Shown piece by piece: positions 10,550-22,602 of a stretch of DNA of 64,000 nt. Origin of the DNA: Costus lasius (Eukaryota > Streptophyta > Magnoliopsida > Zingiberales > Costaceae). Position 1 is the stretch's first letter. Each line of letters opens with the position of its first letter. The stretch lies in the NCBI GenBank assembly GCA_027563935.2, contig CM050447.1:86165461-86229460 (forward strand), in the 5' to 3' direction. The position numbers and the translations under genes are program-made. Below the pieces are notes generated by a model, which was not told the DNA's origin, did no database searches, and saw only the letters and a list, made by a program, of their open reading frames with translations.

Positions 10550-12519
10550 TGTTGGTGTATATGCCCTAGGACCTAGTTTTGGTCAACTTATGTACTACTT
10601 GACATTGATATTTATATATCATTCTGGCATTGTCATTATCATTGTTTGTCTACACCTGCGATTGTGTACTTACATGATAATGTCCCTGGAGACAGATTGG
10701 ATCTGTGCTCAAATAATCGTCCCCAGTCGATGTACCTGAGTGGATATGGGACAGTTCTGGTACTTGTGAGACTGGTATGTGGGCTGGTTAGGCACGTGGT
10801 GCTAACGTAGACACATGGGTATATCATTGGAGGATATATTGGATAGACCCGCTATGAGGCTATGACTTGGTGTCATGAGTTATCCTCATAAGTGACAGGA
10901 GATGCATTGATCCCTTGACTTGAGGTCATTGATCATTCTATATGGTTAGGGACTTGCTTTGATACAACCTAACACCTTGCCGTAGCTGGGAGGTCATAAC
11001 AGTTGTTATTGAGCATGTCACGACCCATTTGAGAAGATCAATGGACAGACATAGGATTTGCCCCTTCCCTAGGGAAGTATGATATCCATGGAGCTCCTTT
11101 ATGGTTCTATGACTGATAGTGTATGGCCATACCTAGGCGAGAACCAGTTTTAGTCATAGCCATGTGATTGGTTGAAAACAAGTGGTGACACACTTGTCCA
11201 ATCGGATATCAGTTCGGCAAAGAGACTGTAATGCATCTGTACCTAGTTGCGATGATGGGGATGTCGATGTCGATATCCATTCCAATGACTTGGGTAGCAG
11301 TGATGCACTGCTAGGTGCCACTCACTGCTTGTGATGACCTCTGGTCAGCACTGCCAGCGTCAGAGGAACCTACAGGGTCGCACACCTTGATACTTGAGTT
11401 CTCGTATTGATCGGGAAGCCTTATGATCGAGTTATTGGATAACTCGGATCTAATTGGGAGATTTCATCAGCGCCAATGGGCCTGATGAGATGGAAGAATA
11501 TTATTGGAGCCAAATTTCATTTTTGGCAGGTTGACCCATATTTGACCATGGTTGGTCGCATTTGGATTAGGGTTGCATTGGATTGGATCCAAATGCTTAA
11601 TCAACCCATGTGATGAAGTTTGGGCTAGCTCATTATCCAATGAGGCCCAATAACAAGTTCTCATGGAGAGATGAGAGGCTAAAAGGGTATAACGGGGAGA
11701 AACATGAACCATTAAGCGCCTAGGGGCATAATGGGGTCATGTTGGCGCCTTTGCTTCATTATGGAAGTAAAGGGCGCCTCCCCTCTCTTCCTTGGATGGA
11801 ATGCATGCCTCTATGGCATTGCTTGGGGCACAAGGCAAGGCCTTGGCGCACAAGGAAAGGCGTGGGGCACAAAAGGAATGGTTGAATGAGAATTATGGAA
11901 ATGTCTTGGAGACTTTCCTTGTCTCAAACCTCCTCATCCTAGCCCTACACTTCTCTTAATCCTAGCCCTTACCCTAACTGCCTCTTGCCCTATAAATGTG
12001 ACCCTAGTCACCCCCTCTTGAGGATGATCAATCCTTGAAGGCGTGAACACATCAAGAGGGCAAGAATAAGGGGCATTGGCGCAACCATCTTCTTCCATCA
12101 AACTCTAGCCGCAAGCTTCTTCCCTTCTTCCTCCTTTGGCGCAAGAGAAGTAAAGGCTTGGCGGCATTCTCCCTTCTCCTCTCTTCTTCATCAATTGGCG
12201 CTTCTACCTTGGAGGTGGCGCAAGCATTCAAGAAGAGAACTAAGGCTTGGATCTTCTTCCCGAGGCTAGCACCGGGCGTGGAAGAAGAGAACTCAAGAGA
12301 TCCGTGTGTGTGAGACTGCAGAGGGCACACACTTGGGCGCCTGCATCGGCATCGCTCTACATTGCTCTTAAGGTATTTCCTAACTCATCGTGTCGACTCC
12401 CTTGCTTGCAATCTTCACTGGGTTTTTGGGACCGGCCTGTTTCGGGGACATTCTTCCGCTACGAAAAATGTATGTCTATAACTCTGAAACTTGTAAAATG
12501 TCCCCGAGGTTTCCCAACA
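10550..12519 (+). repeat. B2 5' LTR (1970 bp)
   Basis: The LTR starts TGTTGGTGTATATGCCC and ends TTTCCCAACA. It has a good TATA box and carries the LTR block shared with families A and C at 11298-11384, including the hairpin TGACC-TCT-GGTCA (11335-11347). Confidence 0.96.
11991..11997 (+). promoter_or_regulatory. TATA box of the B2 5' LTR promoter
   Basis: TATAAAT follows CCTCTTGCCC. The same context recurs in the B2 3' LTR (30321-30327), B5 (TATAAAT at 50571-50577), C (TATAAAA at 49254-49260) and B3 (TATAAAAG at 53100-53107). Transcription would be expected to start about 30 bases downstream; the exact start cannot be seen. Confidence 0.7.
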
Positions 12520-12520
12520 G

Positions 12521-12532
12521 TGGTATCAGAGC
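12521..12532 (+). other. B2 primer binding site (initiator Met tRNA)
   Basis: TGGTATCAGAGC lies one base after the LTR end and is identical to the family A site. Confidence 0.95.
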
Positions 12533-14087
12533 GACTTGCAAGACTCGAACGATGTTTTATGCTTTTCTTTCATGCTCACATGCCATATCTCCATTTTCGT
12601 AAATAGCATGATGCATGGCAAACAATTTTTCTAAGTAGGAAAAATTGAGGTTTCTTGTTTCTATCATCCTCTCAATCTCTTTTGGAATTTTTGGACTATT
12701 TTTCTTGTTTGATTTAAAGATCAAAGGCGCACGTAATCTTGTCAAGTAGGACGGGCATTGTGTCTTCGGACTGGCCAAGTCTCTTGATCTGACAAAATTG
12801 CCAGCCGAAAGGATCTCTGAAATCATCATGAAAAATAAATCGCAATAAACCAAAAGATTTGTGAGAAGAAGATGAGAAAAAGAGACTAGTTTTATGAAAA
12901 AGTAAAATTTCAGATTTTATGTTTTTCATGAGCATGTAGAATTGCATGAGTAAATACCTTGATTGTGCATGGTGTTGTGATCATTAGTCAAGCCCCCCTT
13001 TACATACCTGCGATGTATCCTCGTGAGGCCTGCGTGCCGCTTTTCTTTTGACTAAGAAGAAGATTAGGGTGGCGCATATACTTGGTGCTTAGCGCATGGA
13101 TGGTGGTGCAACAAGCAAGAGGCGCAAGCCTGCTTAATGGCGCAAGACCATGGCATTGGCCGAACCTATGGGAACTTTGAAAGTATTCCTCTACGGTTTG
13201 AGAGCTAAGCCATGAGAGAAGGACCTTGGAGCCAACCTTGAAGTTCAAGCTAGAGGTCGGCTAGGCTAGGTCTAGTTTTTGGGGCTTGAGTTCTAGGACA
13301 AGAGTTGAACCTATTTCATGGCATGGATTGGTTCAATGTCTTGTATAGGATATGATCACATCATTCTTTACTGCTTTTATCTGCAGAAGCATGCCTGAAA
13401 TGTTTTACCGTTATGTTATCACCATAGGATTGTATGCCTGTAATGATAGACATAAGATAAAACTGAGATGATGAGACCTTAAACAAAAACCCTCAATTAA
13501 AATATCAAGTCTGGTAGCTTTCTAACGCGTAGCCCTCACTAAGCTATCGATCCGTGGAGTTGTGAATTGTTTCCCACCCTCCTGGGACACACCCACTTAT
13601 CTTTAGAAAGTGCGTGGTGGCAATGGTTTCCCCAGTCCAGTTTTAACCTGGGCGTGCCTTCGCAAGGAAACTCGTTGGCCCTGGGCATAACGGTTATGAG
13701 TGGACTTGACTAGAAGTTCACATGTGCTGGGCACATGGTGAAAGTCTAGAGGCATCGTTGAGAGGTAAAGGTTTCATATTGTATCCAGCCCTTGTTGGAC
13801 ATGAAATGCCCAGACTGTCTCGACAAGGGGAGTTGCTTGGAGCAACCGGCCGGCGCGCCCACCTTAGGAAACATGGGTTACTTTGTGCATCTCATCCCAC
13901 CCTCGTGGGACGCGAAGCCTCATGTGAAATAAGGATCCCATCTCACTAGGAAGTTTTAAACTTCCCGATTGACTTTGTGGGTTGTCAATTCGAATTTAAA
14001 ATAGTGAGAGCAGTAATCATTTAAAACAAGTCCAGTTTAAATGATTTGAAGTAGTACTAATCTGTTCTTCTTGGGTGTTGTATAACA
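12533..14087 (+). other. B2 untranslated leader with three stem-loops
   Basis: This is about 1.55 kb without a supported coding frame. Hairpins are TCCCA-CCCTCC-TGGGA (13572-13587), TCCAGC-CCTT-GTTGGA (13784-13799, one G-T pair) and TCCCAC-CCTC-GTGGGA (13895-13910). The third is followed by GACGCG, as in family A. The leader ends with CTGTTCTTCTTGGGTGTTGTAT before the gag ATG. The B3 copy has TTGTAG there, a possible 3' splice site. Confidence 0.7.
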
Positions 14088-14778
14088 ATGGCTACGAACA
14101 CTGGCGGATTATCACTGCGATCACTCCTTGATAAGGATAAGTTAGTTGGAACTAACTTTATGGACTGGCATCAGAACTTGAGGATAGTCCTCACGCTCGA
14201 GAAGAAGCTGTATGTCCTTGAACAGCCTCTTCCTGCGGCTCCTCCGCCTAATGCCCGAACGGTAGACAGAGATGCTTATAGAAAGCATCAGGATGACTCT
14301 TTGGAGGTTGCATGTCTTATGCTAGCCAGTATGGCACCTGAACTGCAGGTGCAATATGAGGAGCAGAACGCTTTTTAGATGATTACTCGTCTGAAACAGA
14401 TGTTCGAGGCTCAGGCTAGAACTGAGAGATTTGACACCGCCAAAGCATTCTTTCGGTGCAAGTTGTCTGAAGGTGCACCAGTGAGACCCCATGTTCTCAA
14501 ACTCATTGGGAACATGGATCATCTTAAGAGACTGGGACACACCATAGACAACGAGCTGGTTGTGGATCTTATTCTGCATTCCTTGCCCCCTAGCTTCAGT
14601 CCGTTTATCATTAACTTCAACATGAACCAGATTGAGTGCACACGGGAGGAATTGATGAATATGCTCCAAACAGCCGAGCGAGAGATGGGTAAGACCAAAC
14701 CCAATTCTGTTCTTTTGGTCCCTGTGACCAAGAAGATAAAGAAGAAGGGTAAGGCACGTGCTAAGAGCAGTGCCAGAG
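14088..14778 (+). pseudogene. gag: B2 gag, first part (interrupted by A4)
   Basis: From the ATG at 14088 (MATNTGGLSLRSLLDKDK...) this matches the copia Gag of family A and B3. A TAG stop at 14376-14378 interrupts the frame; B3 has CAG at the same place, so this is a nonsense mutation rather than programmed recoding. The frame runs on to 14778, where A4 is inserted. After removal of one copy of the CAGAG duplication, gag resumes in frame at 16471. Confidence 0.93.
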
Positions 14779-16465
14779 TGAAGGTCCCCTAATACAAGGG
14801 GAGGGGGCGAAACCCTAATAGAAGGCGCATATAAGGAATTTCGAGCGGAAGCAAGGGTTTCTTTTAACATCTTTTGCATGCCATATGATCAACATATAAA
14901 TGCTTGTATAGATCGATAGAGATCATACCATAGCCATGAGGAAGATGGCGACTTGGAAGAGAAAGATGCAAGCGCTTCTTCTCCAAAGGTGCCGCACACA
15001 AGAAGAGAGGTGGCTCCTTCTTGGTGATCTTTGTGCTAGCAAAGATCTTCAAGTGCCCTTGTCGTGTGAAGAAGATTGAGATCTCTCTTGCTTGGCCGAA
15101 TAACCTCCTTGGCGTGAAGACTCTTTTTCTCTCGGAGAGAGGAGACGTCGAGAGGAGGAGATAGGCGACGTGAGAAACGTTCCATGTGAACGTTAAGACA
15201 TGGCTTCTAAAAATAGTAAGCCTTAATGTCTCAAGCGGTTATGCGTTCACTACAAAGTGAACCAAGCGCTTATCTCACTCCCTTTTGAACCATGCGCTCA
15301 TACATGAGCCGGTTCAATTGTATTTTGGTCCAAGACCAAATTAAATCAGCCCAAGCGATTTGGTCTAGACCATAGTAAACCCTAAGGTTCCAGATCTAAC
15401 CGTTCATCTCTTGATGCTCTTGATCTCACCGATCTAGCATCAAATCTCTCGATCGAAGCTTACCGATCTCAAGCCCTAATCAATCAAACATGATCAGACC
15501 AGATCTCACTTACAATCAGAGTCTAAATCCCTTTAAACTGAACCCAAACAATTCAGTCCACACGATCTGACTTAAGTAAGCCATATCATCAAATTGTGCG
15601 ACCCTAAGGGTTTCCTTTAGTTGTCGGTAACGATAACTTACGTTATCACGATCAGTGAGGGGTATCTAGCAACACATCACTGTCTCCCGATATAAAGAAA
15701 AGAGTCTTCCAAGACTACACCCAAACCACAGCACAAGTGTGAATCCACTTCACTAGGCATACATGTTTCCTTTGCCACTGGATGTTCTTATTGGACAAGC
15801 GTGTCAAGCCTGTAACTCCAATATGATGAGCATGATTAGATCAGATGAACATAGTCACCTGGGTATGGCCATACACTTTCTCAATCATCTCATCCAGGGG
15901 GGCCCCTTTAGAACATCACACTCCAATCAAGGAGACGACAATCCTATATCTATCACTAGTGTCCTAACCTGACTCATGATCATTATCCAAGATAGTTTAT
16001 AACCATTATGTTTCAAATGATATTGAACTACCTCAAAACAATGACAATCATCATTTAGAAACATAAGTGATCTCAAGTCAGAGGACATGTGCCACTTGTT
16101 GCAAACAAGGATTATTCACATTGTGACAAGCAATTGAATATCCTAGTAGGGTCTGTCCAGTACATCCAATGTACCCATGAGTCTACATCTTATTCCATGC
16201 TCGAAGCATCCTATAAGATTAGAACACATATTAGTCTCAATCATATCAAGGCTGTCTCATGTTCACCAAGATATCTCGACTAAGGACATTACAGCATGTC
16301 AGCCAAGCTGAACAGCATTGAGACATTATTCAGAAGCACACTTATTGCAGCAGACAATGTAACAAACTGAATAACAACCATTGCCTTTATAAACATAAGA
16401 GTTTATACATGATACTGAAAGAATCCCAAGGCCTCAAACATTAGCCTTAAGGGCATACCCCAACA
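14779..16465 (-). mobile_element. A4: solo LTR of family A (1687 bp)
   Basis: On the plus strand it starts TGAAGGTCCCC and ends GCATACCCCAACA, the inverted termini of a family A LTR. It is bordered by CAGAG at 14774-14778 and 16466-16470. No internal region is present, so the two LTRs of a former insertion have recombined to one. It closely resembles the left LTR of A3 (about 8 substitutions and a 2-base length difference by eye), placing both in one young subgroup. The hairpin GATAAC-TTAC-GTTATC lies at 15632-15647. Confidence 0.96.
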
Positions 16466-17005
16466 CAGAGGTCCTACCAAAGCACAGAAGAAACAGGCGA
16501 AGAAGTCAAAGGACCAGAGGTGTTTTCACTGTGGCGAGCAGGGTCACTGGAGAAGGGACTGCAAGCAGCTTCAGAATGAGGAGAAGAAAGGCTTGGCCTT
16601 AACTTCTAGCTCAGGTATCTATGTTACAGAAGTCAATCTTTCTACTTCTATGTCATGGGTATTGGATACCGCATGTGGAGCTCATATTTGTACAAATATG
16701 CAGGGGCTCAAGAAAAGTAGATCAGTGCAGCTTGGAGAGATTGACCTACGCGTCGAAAACGGGGCACAGGTTGCTGCTGTTGCTGTAGGCGTTTTGACTC
16801 TCTCCTTGCCTTCTGGACTTCAATTAGAACTAGGTAATTGCTTTTGTGTACCTTCACTTACAAAGAACATTGTATCCATTCCTTGCTTAGCAAGGAAAGG
16901 ATTTAAATTTGAAATAAATAAGAACTCCTGTTCTTTTTCATTTGCAAATATGTTCTATGGGAAGGGTACTTTGTGCAATGGTCTATATATCTTGGATATG
17001 GAAAG
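16466..17005 (+). pseudogene. gag-pol: B2 gag end and protease (between A4 and A2)
   Basis: This continues the B2 frame. The CCHC knuckle is CFHCGEQGHWRRDC (16521-16562), and the protease motif WVLDTACGAHIC follows shortly after. The first five bases duplicate the A4 target. The segment ends with GAAAG (17001-17005), the target of A2, and the frame continues at 26164. The knuckle keeps the normal glycine that A1 has lost. Confidence 0.93.
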
Positions 17006-18697
17006 TGTAGGAACCCCTAATTGGGGGGCAAAAACCCTAAGCATGGCGCTAATGAAAAATATGCTAGCGGAAGCAAGGGTTTAAAATCATTTGCATGCCA
17101 TATGTTCAACTATAACCGATTGAATAGGTTGAGATGAAAATCATACCATAGCCATATGCTTGGAAGTCGGTTTGGAAGAAGAGATCAACTTAGGTCTCCT
17201 CCACAAGTCCACACACAAGATGAAGATGCTCACTTCCTTGAGATCTCTTGTGCTAGCAAGACACCCAAGCCTTCTTGTCGAATGGAAGGGGATGATGAAC
17301 CTCCTTGTTGCCGAGAGCTTCACTTGCCCAACCTCTCCTTCTCGTCGTCAACCACACCTCAACGAAAGTCCAAGGCGTTCAAGAGAAGAGAGCAAACGCA
17401 TATGCGTTTAGGCGTTTTTGTGAAACCGGCCTTGATGACTTTCCATAAATGGAAGCTCATCAAGCCATGCGCTCAAGCCAACCCAAACGCATTTGAGCAT
17501 TGAACCATGCGTTCACAATTGTGAACCGGTTCAAGCTAAACCGTTCCAATCGACTTTGGTTCATGAACCAAACCGAAATGGCTCAAGCCATGTGGTCTAG
17601 ACCATATTGAACCGCAAGGCTCATGATCTAACCATTCATCACCTGATGCCCCTGATCTCTCCGATCTAGCATCATCTCTCTCGATCGAAGCTTACCGATC
17701 TCAAGCCCTAATCAATCAAACATGATCAGACCAGATCTCACTTACAATCAGAGATTAAATCCCTTTAATCTGAACTCAAAGAATCCAGTCCACACGATCT
17801 GACTTAAGTAAGCCATATCATCAAATTGTGCGACCCTGAGGGTTTCCTTTAAATGTCGGTAACGATAACTTACGTTATCACGATCAGTGAGGGGTATCTA
17901 GCAACACATCACTGTCTCCCGATATAAAGGAAAGAGTCTTCCAAGACTACTCCCAAACCATAGCACAAGTGTGACTCAATTCACAAGGCATACATGTGTC
18001 CTTTGCCACTGGATGTTCTTATTGGACAAGCGGGTCAAGCTTGTAACTCCAATACGATGAGCATGATTAGATCAGATGCACATAGTCATCTGGGTATGGC
18101 CATACACTATCTCAATCATCTCATATAGGGGGCCCTTTAGAACACCACACTCCTTAAACAAGGAGACGGCAATCCTATGTCTATCACTAGTGCCCTAACC
18201 TGATTCAAGCTCACCATCCAAGATAGTCTATAATCATTATGTTTCAAATGATATTGAACTACCTCAAGACAATGACAATCATCATTCAGAAACACAAGTG
18301 ATCTCAAGTCAGAGGACATGTGCCACTTGCTGCATACAAGGATCATTCACATTGTGACAAGCAATGGAATATCCCAGTAGGGTCTGTCCAGTACATCCAA
18401 TGTACCCATGAGTCTACATCTTATTCCATGCTCGAAGCATCCTATAAGATTAGCACTCATATTAGTCTCAATCATATCAAGGCTGTCTCAAGTTCACCAA
18501 GATATCTCGACTAAGGACTTATAGCCTGTCAGCCTAGCTGAACAGCTTTGAGACATTATTCAGAAGTACACTTATTACAGCAGACAAGGTAACAACCTGA
18601 ATAATAACCATGCCTTTTATAAACATACCAGTTTATAACATGATACATTTTATAATCCCAAGGCCTCAAACATTAGCCTTAAGGGCATACCCCAACA
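17006..18697 (-). repeat. A2 3' LTR (1692 bp)
   Basis: On the plus strand it begins TGTAGGAACCCC and ends CCCCAACA, then meets the polypurine tract (18698-18709, reverse complement of AAGTGGGAGATT). The U3 part matches A1, but the distal half near 17006 does not resemble A1's. The hairpin is at 17864-17879. Confidence 0.96.
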
Positions 18698-18717
18698 ATC
18701 TCCCACTTGCACTTAAT

Positions 18718-21700
18718 CTAATGGTTGAGAAATCTCAAACCCATATTGTTACAGTGCTTCTCATGCTTCTGCTGCGCCAGAGGCTTGGTAAGCGGGTCTG
18801 CCAGATTGTCATCTGTATGAACCTTGCAAATCTTGATCTCGCCTTGATCTATGATCTCCCGGATCAAGTGAAACCGTCTTTGTATGTGCTTGGACTTCTG
18901 GTGCGACCGTGGTTCCTTTGCTTGTGCAATTGCTCCAGTGTTATCACAGAAGATAACCAAAGGATCAGCACTCGAAGGAACGACACCAAGTTCTCTCACG
19001 AACTTACGAATCCACACTGCCTCCTTGGATGCTTCCGAGGCTGCAACATACTCGGCTTCTGTTGTGGAATCAGCAACAGTTGACTGTTTGAAACTTTTCC
19101 ACACCACTGCTCCACCATTCAAGCTAAAAATATAGCCTGACTGCGATCGGAAATCATCCTGGTCCGACTGGAACGAAGCGTCAGTATATCCCTCTATACT
19201 GAGTTCTTCCTGACCACCATATATCAAGAACATATCTTTGGTCCTCCGCAGATATTTTAAAATGTTCTTGACCGCAATCCAGTGCGCCAAACCTGGATTA
19301 CTTTGGAATCGACTGGTTACGCTTAACCCGTAAGCGACGTCTGGGCGAGTACACAACATCGCATACATAATGGATCCAATAGCCGAAGCATAAGGCGTAT
19401 TGTCCATTTCATCTTTCTCAGTCTGTGTTTGTGGACACTAACTCTTCGAAAGATTCAGACCATGTCTGACTGGAAGATATCCACGTTTAGAATTCTCTAA
19501 ATGGAATCTCTCCAGGACCTTATCGATGTAAGTACTCTGGCACAACCCGAGAAGCCTCTTAGATCTATCCCTGTAGATCTTCACACCTAGTACATAGGCT
19601 GCTTCTCCTAAATCTTTCATCTGGAAACATTTTCCTAACCATGCTTTAACAGCATGCAGTTCAGGAATATCATTTCCAATGATCAAGATATCATCGACGT
19701 AGAGGATTAGGAATGTAATTATGCTCCCACTAAACCTCTTATAAACACACGGGTCATCCTCGTTCTTGATGAAACCAAACTCAGAGATTGATTCATCAAA
19801 ACGAATATTCCAGCTTCTTGATGCTTGTTTAAGTCCATAAATGGACTTCTTTAACTTGCATATTTTATGACGATCTGCTGGATTAGTGAAGCCTTCCGGT
19901 TGTGTCATATACACATCCTCATCCAGATTTCCGTTAAGGAAAGCTGTTTTCACATCCATCTGCCAGATCTCATAATCGTAATATGCAGCTATCGCGAGAA
20001 GAATCCGAATAGACTTAAACATAGCTACAGGTGAGAAAGTTTCATCATAATCTATCCCGTAGATTTGTTTGAAACCTTTCGCAACTAGCCTGCCTTTATA
20101 GGTAACCACGTTACCATCCATGTCAATCTTCTTCTTGAAGATCCATTTACAGCCTATAGGGATTACTCCCGGAGGCGGATCAACCAAATCCCAGACTTGG
20201 TTATCTGACATGGAGTCCATCTCGGCTCGCATAGCTTCAAGCCATCTAGCTGACTCCGGTCCACTGACCGCATCCGCATAAGTTAGGGGTTCATCATTAT
20301 CAATGATGTAGACTCCGTCATAGCGCTCAGGCTGTCGACGGATCCTACCCGATCTTCGCGGTTCCCGTGATATCTGAGCCTCAGGTTGTTCAATAACCTG
20401 ATCTACTGGCTCAGGCTCATCCAACTGCACTTGACTACTTTGTCCTTCTTCTGGATTCTCATCCAGCTTTATTTCTCTCCCACTGGCCTCTTGCAGAAGA
20501 TATTCCTTCTCAAGAAATATGGCCGTCCGAGCAACAAATACCTTGTTCTCCTTGGGATCGTAGAAATAATAACCCTTAGTTTCCTTAGGGTAACCAACAA
20601 AGATGCATTTGTCAGATCTGCTCTCTAGTTTCCCAGAGGCGAGCTTTTTGACATAAGCCTCGCAACCCCAGATCCTGATAAATGTCAAGCTAGGCTGTTT
20701 CCCATACCATAACTCATATGGCGTCTTTGAAACTGCCTTGGATGGCACTCGGTTTAGTACCTTTGCAGCTGTTTCCAGTGCAAAACCCCAAAAGGAATAT
20801 GGAAGAGTAGCCTGACTCATCATAGAACGAACCATATCAAGTAGCGTTCTATTTCTCCTCTCGGACACACCATTCCATTGCGGTGTTCCTGGCGGAGTGA
20901 GCTGTGAGATAATCCCACACTCTTTCAGATAGTCAGTAAATGCATGACTTAGGTATTCTCCACCTCGATCAGAACGAAGTGCCTTGATATTTCTGCCTAA
21001 CTGATTTTGTACTTCATTTTTGAACTCTTTGAACTTGTCAAAAGATTCACTTTTATGTCTCATCAAATAGACATACCCATACCTACTGAAATCATCAGTA
21101 AAGGTAATGAAGTACTGATAGCCACCTCTGGCATGTTTACTAAATGGCCCACACACATCACTGTGTATAAGGTCAAGTAAACCTGAAGTCCTCTGACCTT
21201 TGTGAGGAAAAGGAGACTTCGTCATTTTACCCATCAAACAAGCTTTGCATGTATCAATCTCCTCATAGGAGAATGATCCCAGCAGTCCATGTTCATGCAA
21301 CCGCTTAATGCGCTTCTCGTTTATATGGCCTAAACGACTATGCCATAGCAAGGTGCTGTCATCAGCATACTTGGCTTTCTTATTATCAATGTTTTGTATA
21401 GAATATTCCATGTCCAACATGAATAACCCATTGTTAATTGAACCAGTGGCATACACAATATTATCATAAGTCAAAATACACTTTGAAATCTTGCATTCAA
21501 AGGCAAATCCTTTCCTGACAAGAGCAGGAATAGAGATAATATTCTTGGTAATACTTGGTACAAAATAACAATTGTTTAATTCTAATACAATGCCAGATGG
21601 TAAAGAAATGAAATAGTCCCCTACAGCAACAGCAGCAACCCGTGCCCCGTTTCCAACGCGTAGGTCTACCTCATGCTGTCCCACCTGCCTTCTTCTCTTG

Positions 21701-22602
21701 AGTTCCTGCACATTTGAACAAATGTGAACTCCACATGCAGTGTCCAACACCCATGATATAGAAGAAGATGAAACCATGACTTACGTCACGTATATACCTG
21801 AGCCAGAAGCGATGCTTCCCCTCTTATCTCCTTGGAGCGCTTTACAGTCCTTTTTCCAGTGACCCAGCTGGCCACAGTGGAAACACCTGTTGTCCTTCGA
21901 CCGCTTCACCTTCTGTTTCAGGGCCTTGCTGTAATTCTTGACAGGGGCCTTGCCCTTCTTCCCCTTCTTCTTGTTCCTCGAAGGAACCATCAAGACAGAG
22001 GTTGAAGGCTTACCCTTCAGAGTTTCCTCAGTAGTCAAGAGCATATTCAGCAGCTCTGCCGGCGTACAATCGATTTTGTTCATATTAAAGTTAATAATGA
22101 ACGCATCGAAAGAAGGCGGGAGAGACTGCAGAATAATGTCCACAGCAAGCTCCTGGTTGATGGTATGCCCCAGTTTCTCCAGAGCCTCCTTGTGCCCAAT
22201 CATCTTGAGCACGTGAGCTCCCACTGGGCTCCCTTCAGCCAGTTTGCTCTGAAAGAAGAGCTTCGTCAGATTATAGCGTTCTGTCCTCGCCTGTGCAGCA
22301 TACAGCATTTTGAGGTTCGCTATAATCTCTATAGCCGACATATCCTCATGCTGACGCTGCAGCGGTGGCGTCATAAACGCTAGCATCAGGCAAGCGACAT
22401 CAATGCTATCATTGACGTGCTTTTCATAGGCATCCCGAACCGCCCTTGCGGCGTTCGGAGCGGGCTGCGGCGGTATCGCCGTCTCGAGGACATACAGTTT
22501 CCTCTCTGCCTTAAGAACGATCTTAAGGTGTCCAAACCAGTCAGAGAAGTTCGGCCCAGCAAACTTCTCCCTTTCCAGTAGGGATCGCACATTGAAGCTC
22601 AT
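18718..22602 (-). pseudogene. gag-pol: A2 gag-pol with two nonsense codons
   Basis: The frame runs from the ATG ending at 22602 to the stop at 18718 and has the same domain plan as A1 (about 1294 codons, no frameshift). A TAA at 21781-21783 falls between the zinc knuckle and the protease. A TAG at 19438-19440 replaces a glutamine codon near the end of reverse transcriptase, before RNase H. The integrase and YVDDI motifs are present in the middle segment. The knuckle is the normal CFHCGQLGHWKKDC. As written, only Gag could be made, so the copy probably depended on another element's enzymes or gained the stops after insertion. Confidence 0.95.

Noticed and set aside
12247..12606. A 119-codon plus-strand frame across the LTR end and primer site of B2.
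   Set aside because: It runs through the LTR/primer junction with arbitrary sequence; the matching frame in the 3' LTR (30577) is shorter and diverges after the LTR.
14376..14378. TAG inside B2 gag as a programmed readthrough site.
   Set aside because: B3 has CAG there, the position is mid-gag and three other stops follow, so it is ordinary decay.
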